A stretch of 57,735 nucleotides of DNA from positions 1 to 57,735 of the IMG/VR virus record IMGVR_UViG_3300018083_000004, one strand, 5' to 3'. The stretch's first letter is position 1, and each line of letters begins with the position of its first letter. Shown in pieces: positions 15,309-24,186 of the stretch. The notes under the pieces are model-generated. The model had not been told where the DNA came from. It did not search any database and was given only the letters and a program-made list of their open reading frames with translations. This DNA is from a virus. The translations under genes and the position numbers were made by a program.

Positions 15309-16619
15309 TTACATTTCGGGAAACACTATCCCAACGTTCGCCGATAGCACAATGGCGGTTTTGGCAGGGCTGATCGTTACAGTGTTGGAGCCTGTGGTAA
15401 GCGCTTGCGTGGTGGAAGAGACGCCGATCGTTTCTATCGTCAGCGTCCCGCTGCTAGGTGAATTGATCTTGAACGTGGCGGACTGAACTGATCCAGTAGT
15501 CTGCCACACGGCCAGGCGCGAACCAGATCCCGGAACTGTCATGTGCACTGCTTGAATCACGCCCTTCTTTCTATAGCTCGCATTGTTGGCAGCGTGCACG
15601 TGTCCAAAAGCAGCGGTCACTGCCGCCGCCGAAGTTTTTGGAGTAGATCCGTCGTTCAGAAAAACTCCGAAGCTGTTGTTGGACCCACCGTCGGCGCCAT
15701 CATCTCTGAGTGCATAATAGGTGATATATTCTAGAGGCACCGCGCGCAACAGAAACGGGTATCGGCTGTAATATTCCGCCTGCTTAGCTTGCGTCAACGC
15801 ATAGAACGTGTTGCCGGTGAAATACCCGGTCTCTGTTAGATGGAGTTTCTTGCCTAAACCCCACTGTGACTTGACGAAATCGCATGTCTGTTTTATCAGA
15901 GCGTAAAGCTCCTCCGGTTCTTTCTGAGGCTGCCCGTTTCCATAATAGTGCAGCGAAAATGCATCGACTGCCGCGGCGCACCCGGGGGCAGATAGAAACG
16001 CGCTGGTCCAAGCCGAGTATCCTCCGCCCCACATTGGATCTGCAACGGTTGGAGCCGTTACCTGCAAGCCAGCGTTGACAGACTTAACCTTTGTGTATGA
16101 CGCCGCGATCAGAGCAACGAGATCCGGAACCTCCGATATAGAATCGTAATGAGTTGAAAAATTGGTTAGGTTTGGTTCGTTCCAAATCTCCGGTGAAAAG
16201 TTAGTATACCCCCGGGTATACATCTGAGAACATATCTCGTGAACGTAATCAGCGAAGTGCCCTTGCCATATCGCGCTGGTAGAGTCCTCGGCGTACACCG
16301 GGCCGTTTCCGTAGGCCATGACAGGAATATATGCAATGTCGTAGTTCTGAGAAGCAACGCGGGCGAGAGCTGCAAAAATCTGCTGTGATGCTGCCGATCC
16401 GGTGGGACTAAATACGTAATTACCAGCTGATGGTTCCGCAGTGCCCCAGCTTATGCTGTCGCGCCAAACCCTTGCGTTGATAGAGCGAAGTTTATCCATG
16501 TAATTGGATCCAGTTCCCCACCCTTGACCAATGTGCAAGTTGAAGCCCTGGCGTTGTTGTCCAGTGATCCCACGGCTTAGAACGGTCCATCCGGACGCGT
16601 CGGGTGCGATGACGGTCAT
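15309..16619 (-). CDS. Clan GH-A-like glycoside hydrolase, tail-associated
   Basis: 436 aa TIM-barrel glycosidase. The general acid/base motif is W-N-E-P-N (E148) and the nucleophile motif L-T-E-T-G (E263), the spacing and context of retaining clan GH-A enzymes such as GH39/GH5. The first barrel strand reads R-Q-G-F-N-L-H-I-G and residues 220-226 give D-A-F-S-L-H-Y-Y. Residues about 360-436 form a small beta domain. No signal peptide is seen. Encoded between the tail proteins and L with a 4-base overlap to its upstream neighbour, it is most likely a virion enzyme that cuts capsule or exopolysaccharide. Substrate is unknown. Confidence 0.8.
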   Translation of the reverse strand: MTVIAPDASGWTVLSRGITGQQRQGFNLHIGQGWGTGSNYMDKLRSINARVWRDSISWGTAEPSAGNYVFSPTGSAASQQIFAALARVASQNYDIAYIPVMAYGNGPVYAEDSTSAIWQGHFADYVHEICSQMYTRGYTNFSPEIWNEPNLTNFSTHYDSISEVPDLVALIAASYTKVKSVNAGLQVTAPTVADPMWGGGYSAWTSAFLSAPGCAAAVDAFSLHYYGNGQPQKEPEELYALIKQTCDFVKSQWGLGKKLHLTETGYFTGNTFYALTQAKQAEYYSRYPFLLRAVPLEYITYYALRDDGADGGSNNSFGVFLNDGSTPKTSAAAVTAAFGHVHAANNASYRKKGVIQAVHMTVPGSGSRLAVWQTTGSVQSATFKINSPSSGTLTIETIGVSSTTQALTTGSNTVTISPAKTAIVLSANVGIVFPEM

Positions 16620-17797
16620 GTTGTGAGCGCCTGTAATTGAGCGTTAGTCAACGGTATCTTCCACAGCTTCAGATTTTTGATGGACCCAAAGGCGCCGTAG
16701 GTCGCCACGCTGATAGACCGACCGATGTCGATCTGCGAAGTCGTTGGCATCGTTGCAACAGTGTCTTCTGTAGCTAGAGAGCCATCGGCGCAGAGCTGCA
16801 CGGAATTTAATTTCCATCTCCCTGCCAATTTAATCGGCACTCCAACAGAAGAGACGGCGCCTAGCACGGACGCTTGCGTGACGTTCCCATCAACAGAAAG
16901 CAATTGCTTGTTACTCGCAGACGTAATCCCCGCCTCAATTCGTTCGTTGCCAGTGTTATCGTTCACGGAGACGTATCTGCAATTGATGACCCCGCTCGCG
17001 TCAACGTAAAGAGGCATCGCCTCGAAGTACAACGAACCCTGTGCGCCAAAATTTCCGACGCCCGAAAAGGTGAAGACGTCCTGATTGCGAGTAGCGCTAG
17101 CCGTGGTCGTCGGAATGGGCGTCGACGGGATTGGAACTGCGGTCTCGTATTGCCCCATGTCGATCGCCACCGCATCGCCAGATGTGACAATGCGAATGCC
17201 AACACTTGGATTCGCTTGCGTGCCGGTCACCCAGAATTGCGTCCAGTTAGATGAAATGGTCTGGGTTGTCCAGGCAGTGCCGCCATTGATGGTCAACTGG
17301 ACGTTGCCGGACCCAGAGATTCTCTTAAGCCAGAAACTTCCGACGCCGACCGCGCTTGCCAGAGTGATCGCCTGCAAGACAGTTGCGTTTCCAGAGGTGG
17401 CGGCAAACTTCGACGCGCTGTTTGCCGCGCCATCGATCCCGGTTTGATCCTTCGTAGCCGTCCCATTGACTTTGGTCCAAGACGTTGCATTCGTTAGATC
17501 TCGACTCTGTAGGAGCAGATTTGTGCGCGCCGCCTCAGCTAAATATCCTCGATATACATGCGCTGCGTCATAGTAGGAACGCGCAATGCCGGAAGCAACT
17601 TGCGCCCACAGCCCTGTAGAAAGGCATGTCCAGGCAGTCGTTGCCCGCGTGAACGTCGCTGGATCCCAGTCCGCGCCGCTGCTCAAACTGATATCTGCTG
17701 CCCCGCCCCCAAGATCCGCCAGGTTTACCGCAAACATTGGTGGAGGGATGAGGCTCCCCGGCTTGACGCGCAGAGAATTTACCTGCCCCTTGATCAC
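16616..17797 (-). CDS. Tail-associated lectin-like protein
   Basis: 393 aa with two beta-rich parts. Residues about 35-235 follow the phage spike/fibre pattern (A-T-F-T-R-A-T-T-A-W ... E-A-A-R-T-N-L-L-L-Q-S-R-D-L ... W-T-K-V), a module widely found before receptor-binding regions. Residues about 235-393 look like a LamG/concanavalin jelly roll ending in a W-K-I-P-L-T-N-A-Q-L-Q-A-L helix, a typical laminin-G end. It is translationally linked to both neighbours and is probably a glycan-binding partner of the glycosidase encoded next. Confidence 0.75.
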   Translation of the reverse strand: MIKGQVNSLRVKPGSLIPPPMFAVNLADLGGGAADISLSSGADWDPATFTRATTAWTCLSTGLWAQVASGIARSYYDAAHVYRGYLAEAARTNLLLQSRDLTNATSWTKVNGTATKDQTGIDGAANSASKFAATSGNATVLQAITLASAVGVGSFWLKRISGSGNVQLTINGGTAWTTQTISSNWTQFWVTGTQANPSVGIRIVTSGDAVAIDMGQYETAVPIPSTPIPTTTASATRNQDVFTFSGVGNFGAQGSLYFEAMPLYVDASGVINCRYVSVNDNTGNERIEAGITSASNKQLLSVDGNVTQASVLGAVSSVGVPIKLAGRWKLNSVQLCADGSLATEDTVATMPTTSQIDIGRSISVATYGAFGSIKNLKLWKIPLTNAQLQALTT

Positions 17798-18441
17798 GAT
17801 ACCAACTCGAGCAATGCCTGCGATAGCGTGCCGTTGGTCTGTTCTATTCCGATAGACTTAATCCGCGTGACACCATCCCAGATGAACCAACCCGATGCCG
17901 GCGCGTTCGTCAACAGCCACGCTTGATTGGGATACTGCGCTCCTGTGGGGGCGTCCCATTCTCCTGTGGTTAGCGTAGTGACCAGGTCGATCGCGCTTTT
18001 GATCGCGGCGCTATCGGATACGCTGATGCTGAAACCTACTATGATCGCCTCTCCGCTTGGCACCAGAACCCCGGTAGCGCGAAAAGCCACCCAGCCGACC
18101 GCGTCGGTAATAAATTGAGTGCCAACGGAAAAATTCGCGCTCGCCTGCAACACCGGCGCCATAAGGACGCTTGATAGCGCTCCATAAGCTACGTCGCCGC
18201 CCTGCCAATCGTTCGTGGTCAGGCCGCTCGCCTGATAGAAGATTTTCGTCACCGTATCTAGATAACGCTGGCCTACTTTTGTAGGTGTCACTACGCCGCG
18301 CGGACTCCCGGATCCGGTCAATGGTTCGCTTGACAACTGCAAATCGGAAATCTCACTTTTAGCGGTTGCAAATTGAGCGCGCACGGCCGTGGTAGTCGGA
18401 TTGCCGGTCGGCGGTACGCTCGCGTCAATGGCTGATGTCAT
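17794..18441 (-). CDS. Tail protein, fibre-like (215 aa)
   Basis: Starts at ATG 18441 (MTSAIDASVPPTGNPTTTAVRAQF), a beginning shared by many phage tail accessory proteins; the frame extends upstream but without conserved sequence. It has a short N-terminal helix (AKSEISDLQ), then a beta-rich body with a Q-R-Y-L-D-T-V-T-K-I-F-Y segment typical of tail-fibre N-terminal domains. Stop and start overlap the next gene by ATGA. Confidence 0.7.
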   Translation of the reverse strand: MTSAIDASVPPTGNPTTTAVRAQFATAKSEISDLQLSSEPLTGSGSPRGVVTPTKVGQRYLDTVTKIFYQASGLTTNDWQGGDVAYGALSSVLMAPVLQASANFSVGTQFITDAVGWVAFRATGVLVPSGEAIIVGFSISVSDSAAIKSAIDLVTTLTTGEWDAPTGAQYPNQAWLLTNAPASGWFIWDGVTRIKSIGIEQTNGTLSQALLELVS

Positions 18442-18497
18442 GTGTAGTGATCCTCGGGGAGATAATTGGTGAAGCAGGTACGCTTGCGATGTTTCAT
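18438..18497 (-). CDS. Possible 19-aa micro-gene between M and next tail gene
   Basis: MKHRKRTCFTNYLPEDHYT: the ATG overlaps the stop of M (ATGA) and its stop overlaps the next gene's ATG (ATGA). It may simply be a translational relay, or a conserved mini-protein. Evidence is only the double overlap. Confidence 0.4.
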   Translation of the reverse strand: MKHRKRTCFTNYLPEDHYT

Positions 18498-18907
18498 TGG
18501 GCGTCCCAGATCGTCCCGCCGCCATCCCAGGAGCTGACGCCGAAATCCCAATTGGTGCCGACGTAGCCAATCGGAGTGAATACCTGCATAAAGACCGCCA
18601 TGATGTGACTTGCGTTTGGGGCAACGATTTGCCGGCGCCACTGCTGACAGATGGCTTGAATCTGCACCGGTGAGCGAGGCGGCGTCCAATCGAATGTCAC
18701 CGCTCCGGCATGCGCGCGAAAGAATGAGATTATGGCGTTGGCGTCAACATCGGTCTTACCACTAAACGTCAGATTCCACACTTGCGCGGTCGGGTTGATG
18801 CCGTCCGGGGAGATCTGTTGATAGCCGTCTCCGAAGTTGGCCATCAGAATGTTGGGCGTCTCTGATAGTTCGGCCGCATAACCAGGCGTCCAGGTAAAGG
18901 TTGACAT
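18494..18907 (-). CDS. M: Minor tail protein M
   Basis: 137 aa homologue of lambda gpM, a tail-tip protein that joins the tape measure to the tip. Diagnostic: F-G-D-G-Y-Q-Q-I-S-P-D-G-I-N-P (about 26-40), then W-N-L-T-F-S-G-K-T and F-D-W-T-P-P near residue 73. The C-terminus is Trp-rich. It follows the tape measure gene by 6 bases. Confidence 0.9.
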   Translation of the reverse strand: MSTFTWTPGYAAELSETPNILMANFGDGYQQISPDGINPTAQVWNLTFSGKTDVDANAIISFFRAHAGAVTFDWTPPRSPVQIQAICQQWRRQIVAPNASHIMAVFMQVFTPIGYVGTNWDFGVSSWDGGGTIWDAQ

Positions 18908-18913
18908 GCGCGT

Positions 18914-21616
18914 TTAGGCTCCTGCGAAGCTGATACCGCCAGGGCGTTTCTGCCTGATCATCTCGGACTGTACGGCGGCGGCGATGACGCGCCCGAGCTC
19001 CTCGCCGTCTCGACTGCTCGACTGGACGCTCGACTGTCCGGAACTGGTGACGTTCACTTGCACGTTGACGTCACCCGTCCCGCCGCCACCATCGTTCAAC
19101 AACTTGACCGGTACGTACCGATTGCCTGACAGCGGGATCACCGCCTCACGTTGGCCTGGCACTTCTCCGGCCAGCGTCGGCCCGCTGGTAATCCCGCCAA
19201 CGGCCATGCGATTGGAGATGGCAACGCTAGTGCCAGCACCACCAAACAGCCCGGTAAAACCCGCGCCGACCGCGCCACCGGCCGCACCGAAGATGCTGCC
19301 GAAGATGGCTTGTGCCAATTGCTGCGCGGCGATCTGCTCCAGACCCTTGATGACGCTCTTGACGAAGTCCTGGAAGGCGGCTGTGGCGGTGCGCGTGCCT
19401 TGCAGAAAATCCACGAAAGCGTTGGAGAAACTGTCCTGAAAAATCCCCTGGAAGATGTTGGCGGCCGAGTGTGCGGCTGCTTCCAATCCCTCGATGGCGA
19501 CACGCATTTCCTCTACGCGTTGGATCATCTCCGGATCCTTCGTCTGCTTGGCGATCATTTCCAACGCATCGGCTTCCTTGCGCAGATTAGCTAGCGAGTC
19601 TTCGCGGGCGCGATCAAGCAGGATCTCGGTGTCAAGTGCCGATATAGAACCAGCGGTGCGCAGGTTCTGCACGCGTTGCTCCTCGATGCTCTCCTGGCGG
19701 AACAGCAACGTTGCCCGTTGTTGGGCGATCTGAAAGGCCTGAGCAGCCGCTGCCGCACCGGTTATTTGCGCGCGGATGTTGCGCAACTCCGCAGCTTGGC
19801 GCTCCAGATTGGCAACAGTCTCTTGATTGCCAAGCGCCTTGGCTTGTTCGATCGCGTTGCGAGTGATTGTCTCCAGAACGGGCAGAGACGCCAGACGCGA
19901 GGCATTGATGGCAGCTAATGCGTTCAGCTGATTTTTAGGGTCGGCTCCTGCCTCGGCCAGCTTGGATTGAATATCCAACTCTCGGGCAGCTTCCTGCTCG
20001 CGGATAACGTTGTATTCAAACGTGCTGTCGTTCAGTTTCGCCTGAGCGATCTGCGCAGCCTCTAACCGACGCAAATCGGCAAGTGCAGCCGGGCTCTTGT
20101 TGGATTGCAATTGAAGCTCGCGCACCCGCTCCTCAGTCGAAATGCGCAAACGAGAAGCTGCCTCGAAGTGACCTTGCTGCTCGAGCAGGGCGACGGTGGT
20201 CTGTGCAATGCTGTCGCGAAAGGCTTGTTCGGCATCGATTTGCTTGTCGGCGCTTTCGCGGGCGGCGACCGCGGTACGGGTGCGTACCAGTTCCGCCTGC
20301 GCCTGCAATCGTCCGATCTCACCCTGAATCGCCGGCTGTGCTGCCTTCGATGTAGAAGGTGACTTGAGCAGATTCTGTTGCGCCTTGATAGCGATGGCGA
20401 TCTGCTGCAGCTCGACGTCAGCCGCGTGCTGGGAGATCGCCGAGCGTGCATCGTAATACTGCTGGATGCTGACCAGCCCGCGATCATAAGACGACTGCAG
20501 CAAGGCCTGCTGTTCTGCCGCGCCGAGTTGTTCGATCTGCAACACCTTTTGAATGCCGGCGGCGGCAGCAGCGGCACGGGCTTGCAGGGCTTGATAGGCG
20601 GCCAGGCGCGCGGTTTCCGCATTACGCAATGCTGCCTGCTTCCGCGGTCCTTCCTCGGCCTTAGCTGCTTCCGCCTGAGATGCCGCTCGTTCGGCCGCCG
20701 AAGTAGGTTCCACCACCTCCGGGATCAACAGACGTTTGCGATCCTTCTCGAACAGCGACAGTGAACGAGCGAAGGCCAACGCCTTCTTGTCCAGCGTGTC
20801 GGCGCCCTTGAACTGCTCGATGTCAGAATCCAGATCCTTGAGCGCCTGCGTAATGAAATTAATGCCTTCGGCCGCCGCTTTTCCGGCACCAGACTTGCCG
20901 AGCGTAATGAGAAATTCCTCCCAGGCCTTGGATACTGATCTGGTCGCGCCGTAGAGACCGACATTTTCACCAGCTGCACCGCCGCCCAGGGAATTTTGCA
21001 GTTCGTCCAGGACGATCTTGGCTCGGCCGGCGACGTTACCGGTATCGATGAAATTCTGGATCAAGTCCTTTTGACCCTGATTCAGAACGACCCCGACATC
21101 GCGCAACGCTCGTAGCGAGCGTAGCGGATCCTCGATCGCTCGACCTAGCAAGTGCGCCGCATCTGCTGCGCTGGTCTTCTGAGCGGTGGCATACTCCAAC
21201 GTCACCTCGAGCGCCCGCTTGTAGACATCGTTATGGATGTCCCGGAATCGCAGCAGCGTCACCTCGGCTTCGCGGATATCGGTAGGCGAAAAGGCGGTGC
21301 TCTTGGCCAGCGCATCAGCCATCTCGTTGAGCTCGTCTTTCGTGAGCCCCGCCGCGTAGCCGGTCGCTTTCAACGCAGCGGCTAGGCGATTCTGCGAGCG
21401 TTCAAATTCTATGTTCGCCGTGACCGCCTCGCCGATGAATTCCTTGAGGCCAAGTCCAACGCCAATGGCTTCAAGCGTATGGCGCAGGGACTCGAATGCA
21501 CCGGAGATTTCGTCGGCGCTTTTCTTGGACGTGTTGACGGCTTGCTTGAGGTCGGACTCGAACTTGGCGAGTGAAACGTTAAGATCAACCGTTAGGGTCG
21601 TAAGTGCCAATGTCAT
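18914..21616 (-). CDS. H: Tape measure protein
   Basis: 900 aa, almost wholly helical with long coiled coils (about 260-720) and a glycine/alanine-rich hydrophobic stretch near residues 760-810 (QLAQAIFGSIFGAAGGAVGAG), as in lambda gpH. The N-terminal T-V-D-L-N-V-S-L-A-K-F-E-S-D-L-K-Q-A is the usual family start. At roughly 1.5 angstrom per residue it predicts a tail near 135 nm. It overlaps the upstream small gene by ATGA. Confidence 0.93.
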   Translation of the reverse strand: MTLALTTLTVDLNVSLAKFESDLKQAVNTSKKSADEISGAFESLRHTLEAIGVGLGLKEFIGEAVTANIEFERSQNRLAAALKATGYAAGLTKDELNEMADALAKSTAFSPTDIREAEVTLLRFRDIHNDVYKRALEVTLEYATAQKTSAADAAHLLGRAIEDPLRSLRALRDVGVVLNQGQKDLIQNFIDTGNVAGRAKIVLDELQNSLGGGAAGENVGLYGATRSVSKAWEEFLITLGKSGAGKAAAEGINFITQALKDLDSDIEQFKGADTLDKKALAFARSLSLFEKDRKRLLIPEVVEPTSAAERAASQAEAAKAEEGPRKQAALRNAETARLAAYQALQARAAAAAAGIQKVLQIEQLGAAEQQALLQSSYDRGLVSIQQYYDARSAISQHAADVELQQIAIAIKAQQNLLKSPSTSKAAQPAIQGEIGRLQAQAELVRTRTAVAARESADKQIDAEQAFRDSIAQTTVALLEQQGHFEAASRLRISTEERVRELQLQSNKSPAALADLRRLEAAQIAQAKLNDSTFEYNVIREQEAARELDIQSKLAEAGADPKNQLNALAAINASRLASLPVLETITRNAIEQAKALGNQETVANLERQAAELRNIRAQITGAAAAAQAFQIAQQRATLLFRQESIEEQRVQNLRTAGSISALDTEILLDRAREDSLANLRKEADALEMIAKQTKDPEMIQRVEEMRVAIEGLEAAAHSAANIFQGIFQDSFSNAFVDFLQGTRTATAAFQDFVKSVIKGLEQIAAQQLAQAIFGSIFGAAGGAVGAGFTGLFGGAGTSVAISNRMAVGGITSGPTLAGEVPGQREAVIPLSGNRYVPVKLLNDGGGGTGDVNVQVNVTSSGQSSVQSSSRDGEELGRVIAAAVQSEMIRQKRPGGISFAGA

Positions 21617-21987
21617 ACCCTCCGTTTGATCAACGTGTACCGCACGGTATGTATGAGCAGACCCAACTTAGAAAGCGCGTCGAGCCTTTCGCCTAGGACT
21701 TTTCTGCCGGTTCGTCTCAGCATGACATTCAAATCACATATGAGTGCCTGGAAATGATCTCCGCCTATTTCTTGCAGCTCTCCCGCCATGGCCGATCCGT
21801 GCAGCAGGCGCAGCAGCAATTGATCCGCCAACCCGACTTTTTCCGCCTGATCCGTGGTGACAGCGCTCCCGAGTCTCATGAAGTGATACCAATGCGGCCG
21901 GTGCGTCGGGTGCTTCAGCAGTTCGCGCGCCACGCAACGCATCATCGAATGCCAGTGGGCATCGGCGGATCTGCGAGGCTTGCTCAT
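21613..21987 (-). CDS. Hypothetical protein between tail chaperone and tape measure (124 aa)
   Basis: Basic helical protein starting at ATG 21987, 7 bases after the stop of the frameshifted chaperone, and ending in an ATGA overlap with the tape measure. Contents: R-H-W-Y-H-F-type aromatic/His patch near residue 30 and an LLLRLLHG helix. Position fits an additional tail chaperone or tape-measure partner. No family recognised. Confidence 0.6.
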   Translation of the reverse strand: MSKPRRSADAHWHSMMRCVARELLKHPTHRPHWYHFMRLGSAVTTDQAEKVGLADQLLLRLLHGSAMAGELQEIGGDHFQALICDLNVMLRRTGRKVLGERLDALSKLGLLIHTVRYTLIKRRV

Positions 21988-21994
21988 TGGAAAA

Positions 21995-22572
21995 TTACTC
22001 CGTCTCTTGGTTGCGTTTGTGCCAATCTCGTATCTCGGCTACTTGCGCGATGAAGGCGTCCAGATCGGTGATGCCGTACAGCTCCGCTATGATCGGCAGA
22101 GCAACCCAGTTGATCTCGCCGCCCATGAGATTCCAAGCACGCAGCGGCAACATCGCTTCCTGCGGTGGTGGGCCTGGCTCGAACGGCTGGGTCGTGGTGC
22201 TCAGCCAGGCGTCGAGTTTTTTGTCAGTGCCTGCCGTTTCTCGTTGTAGGCGACGAACTCATCCATCAGAGCGGTGATCAGCGGGCCGAATAGATCGGAG
22301 CGATCTGCCAGCCATTCATCTCGCACCGATTCGCTGAACGACAGCGGATGCGGATCGCCGCCGTTGAGCACATCGCTTTCAATCACGTTGCTCCAGCCGA
22401 TGATGAACGGCAGAAAACGGGCCGTGCTGGCATTGCTGCCGTCCGGCCTCGTGGCTACGGTCTCGAACCATTCGACCTCGGTGGGCCGGCGCAGAGTAAA
22501 ACTGTGACCGCCGACTTCCTTGGTGAACTCTCGAGCCTTGCGGATTTTCTCCGACAGTGTTTTGGGTTCCAT
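21995..22572 (-). CDS. GT: Tail assembly chaperone GT (-1 frameshift product)
   Basis: Extended chaperone made by slipping at A-AAA-AAC near the end of G. After the slip the frame reads L-D-A-W-L-S-T ... M-G-G-E-I-N-W-V-A-L-P-I-I-A-E-L-Y-G-I-T-D and stops at 21995-21997. The INWVALPIIAELYGI segment is the recognisable T-domain, which contacts the tube protein. The T part has no good start of its own. Total about 192 residues. Confidence 0.8.
22201..22572 (-). CDS. G: Tail assembly chaperone G
   Basis: 123 aa. The product begins MEPKTLSEKIRKAREF and carries W-F-E-T-V-x-T-R-P-D-G and F-I-I-G-W-x-x-V, features of lambda gpG-type chaperones that coat the tape measure before tube assembly. Most ribosomes stop at 22201; a minority should shift -1 at 22216-22222 to make GT. 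Confidence 0.8.
   Translation of the reverse strand: MEPKTLSEKIRKAREFTKEVGGHSFTLRRPTEVEWFETVATRPDGSNASTARFLPFIIGWSNVIESDVLNGGDPHPLSFSESVRDEWLADRSDLFGPLITALMDEFVAYNEKRQALTKNSTPG
22216..22222 (-). promoter_or_regulatory. -1 ribosomal frameshift slippery heptamer
   Basis: On the minus strand the zero frame reads ACA AAA AAC, giving the canonical heptamer A-AAA-AAC, 12 bases before the stop of G. This is the lambda G/GT arrangement. Confidence 0.85.
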
Positions 22573-22639
22573 ACTCCTCCGTGGTTAGCTTGCATCGATG
22601 GCGGCGTCAACGAGAGTGACCGTTGTATGCTGCAATGCA

Positions 22640-23287
22640 TTACGCGCTGTAATACGTGGGCCGTCCGAACAAAGTTATGACGGATTTTGTCGTGACAAGG
22701 GCTTGAGCGCTCCCGCCAGGCAACAGCGATGCACCGACGTATCCGTTGAATAACATTAGCTGACCTCCGGACCCAAAAGTAAAACGGAATGCACGTTGCG
22801 ACTGATTGTCGGCCGCCACTTTCATGGCCAGCAATCCCGCATCGCTCACGTCCCAGATGTTATCCATGCTGAAACTTGATGCGCTCGCGAGGCCAGGCAC
22901 CTGCGTCTTAGTGTTGCCGTGAATCGTGGTCGTATCGATAAAGTCGAAGTCACCGCCCGAGCTGCTGATCGTCGTCGCAGTCGTTATCGAGGTGCCGTAG
23001 GTGATCTTGGAGAACGTGCTGCCAGTCGCGCTGAAAGTGTCATACAGTGTCGTGTCCTCGCCCTCGAGCGTGAAGTTGGCACCCGACACCGTCTTGACGC
23101 GAAACACGCGACCATCCAACTGGAACATGCCCTGCACCGTGAGCAGAACGAAGTCTCCGTTGGACAGCGTATTGGTCGCCGTCACGACACCTTCCGATGC
23201 TTTCGAGATAGCGGTAATCGCCGCGGGCGCCGCCAGGACGGATTGCATTGCGACCGCGACGTTGATCCATTTGCGAGCTAGTGCCAT
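22640..23287 (-). CDS. V: Major tail tube protein
   Basis: 215 aa. The sequence starts MALARKWINVAVAMQS and contains A-I-T-A-I-S-K-A-S-E-G-V-V and G-D-F-V-L-L-T-V-Q-G-M, followed by D-G-R-V-F-R-V. These are typical of phage tube proteins of the TTP-like family. It stands alone behind a strong terminator and just ahead of the G/GT chaperone genes, the standard order. Confidence 0.85.
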   Translation of the reverse strand: MALARKWINVAVAMQSVLAAPAAITAISKASEGVVTATNTLSNGDFVLLTVQGMFQLDGRVFRVKTVSGANFTLEGEDTTLYDTFSATGSTFSKITYGTSITTATTISSSGGDFDFIDTTTIHGNTKTQVPGLASASSFSMDNIWDVSDAGLLAMKVAADNQSQRAFRFTFGSGGQLMLFNGYVGASLLPGGSAQALVTTKSVITLFGRPTYYSA

Positions 23288-23298
23288 GGTGGCGCTCC

Positions 23299-23337
23299 AA
23301 AAAAAAACGCCCCACCCAGGAAACCCTGGGCAGGGCG
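23299..23337 (-). terminator. Rho-independent terminator upstream of the tail tube gene
   Basis: On the minus strand a GC-rich stem (arms about 23325-23337 and 23308-23320) is followed by nine T (A run at 23299-23307). It would stop part of the transcripts coming from the connector genes just before the tail tube gene. Confidence 0.8.
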
Positions 23338-23352
23338 CGTTGTTTGAAAGAA

Positions 23353-23374
23353 CGCCCGCTCGAATCAGCGGGCG
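23353..23374. terminator. Second hairpin beside the tail-tube terminator
   Basis: Perfect 8-bp stem CGCCCGCT/AGCGGGCG with a 6-base loop. On the minus strand it is followed by only a weak T-rich stretch, so it may be an RNA-stability hairpin protecting the 3' end rather than a full terminator. Confidence 0.5.
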
Positions 23375-23389
23375 CGATTTATTTCAGTG

Positions 23390-23743
23390 TTATTCCCAGA
23401 CGATGCAATCGATGATGGTGGCGTAGGCCTCGGTTTCTGGATCGTAGCCGGCACGGCGGTCCTGGCTATAGCAGCCGGCTGTTTGCAACGCATCGGCTGC
23501 GACTTGCGCGAGTTGATCGGCATCCATTCGATCAGACGCCCAACAGGCGATCGAGATATTCGCCGCCATAGCGGCTAGACCTCCGTCGATGGTATACGTG
23601 GGCTGCGAGCTGGACCGATCGAAGACGATCAGCGGCAGAGGTTCGCCCTGCGGCGCTACATCCGGATAGACGCGTTGGGCTACCAACTCCGCTACTGCGG
23701 GCGCATCGATCAGCGTCTGATAGGTAATGCTCTCGGCGCTCAT
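23390..23743 (-). CDS. Tail terminator/completion protein (DUF3168-like)
   Basis: 117 aa. The pattern (L-I-D-A-P-A-V-A-E-L-V-A-Q-R-V-Y-P-D-V-A-P-Q-G, then P-L-I-V-F-D-R, A-N-I-S-I-A-C-W-A) matches the DUF3168/gpU-like ring that ends the tail tube and docks it to the head. It overlaps the gp10-like gene by ATGA. Confidence 0.75.
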   Translation of the reverse strand: MSAESITYQTLIDAPAVAELVAQRVYPDVAPQGEPLPLIVFDRSSSQPTYTIDGGLAAMAANISIACWASDRMDADQLAQVAADALQTAGCYSQDRRAGYDPETEAYATIIDCIVWE

Positions 23744-24186
23744 ACGCGTTTGTTAGCCTTGGCGATGCGTTTAGCGATCTCGGCCTGGAAGATATCGAGC
23801 ACCTGGCCCCATGTGGATTCGCCGGCTGGTTTTAGGAACGGCCGTGCGCGCATCTTGGAGGTGCCGCGTTCCAGGAACTTGCCGTAATACGGGTCCTGGC
23901 CCTTTACTCGCAGCTGCACGCGCGTACCCTTCACTCTGCGGGCGCTATCCTTGCGAACGCCAACGAAGCCGCCGATGACGCCGCCCTGCCCTCGAAAAAT
24001 CCTGCTCTTGAAAATGCCAATGTGAGCGCGCAGGACACCGGTGCGAAACGCAGAGTTGCCTTTCGCCGCGTTCAGCGTAGGACGCAATGCGGCACGTATG
24101 GCAGCGTTCACCACCTTGCGCCGCATGTCGCTAGTGAGCTCCTCGACGGCCTTCCGGAAGTCCTGTATCCCGCGCACCTCAGCCAT
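23740..24186 (-). CDS. HK97 gp10-like tail/neck protein
   Basis: 148 aa. Signs are the start (V-R-G-I-Q-D-F-R-K-A-V-E-E-L), A-A-K-G-N-S-A-F-R-T-G-V-L, and the C-terminal P-Y-Y-G-K-F-L-E-R-G-T-S-K-M-R-A-R-P-F-L-K-P-A, the hallmark of HK97-gp10/gpZ-type proteins. It acts in tail completion. Confidence 0.85.
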   Translation of the reverse strand: MAEVRGIQDFRKAVEELTSDMRRKVVNAAIRAALRPTLNAAKGNSAFRTGVLRAHIGIFKSRIFRGQGGVIGGFVGVRKDSARRVKGTRVQLRVKGQDPYYGKFLERGTSKMRARPFLKPAGESTWGQVLDIFQAEIAKRIAKANKRV

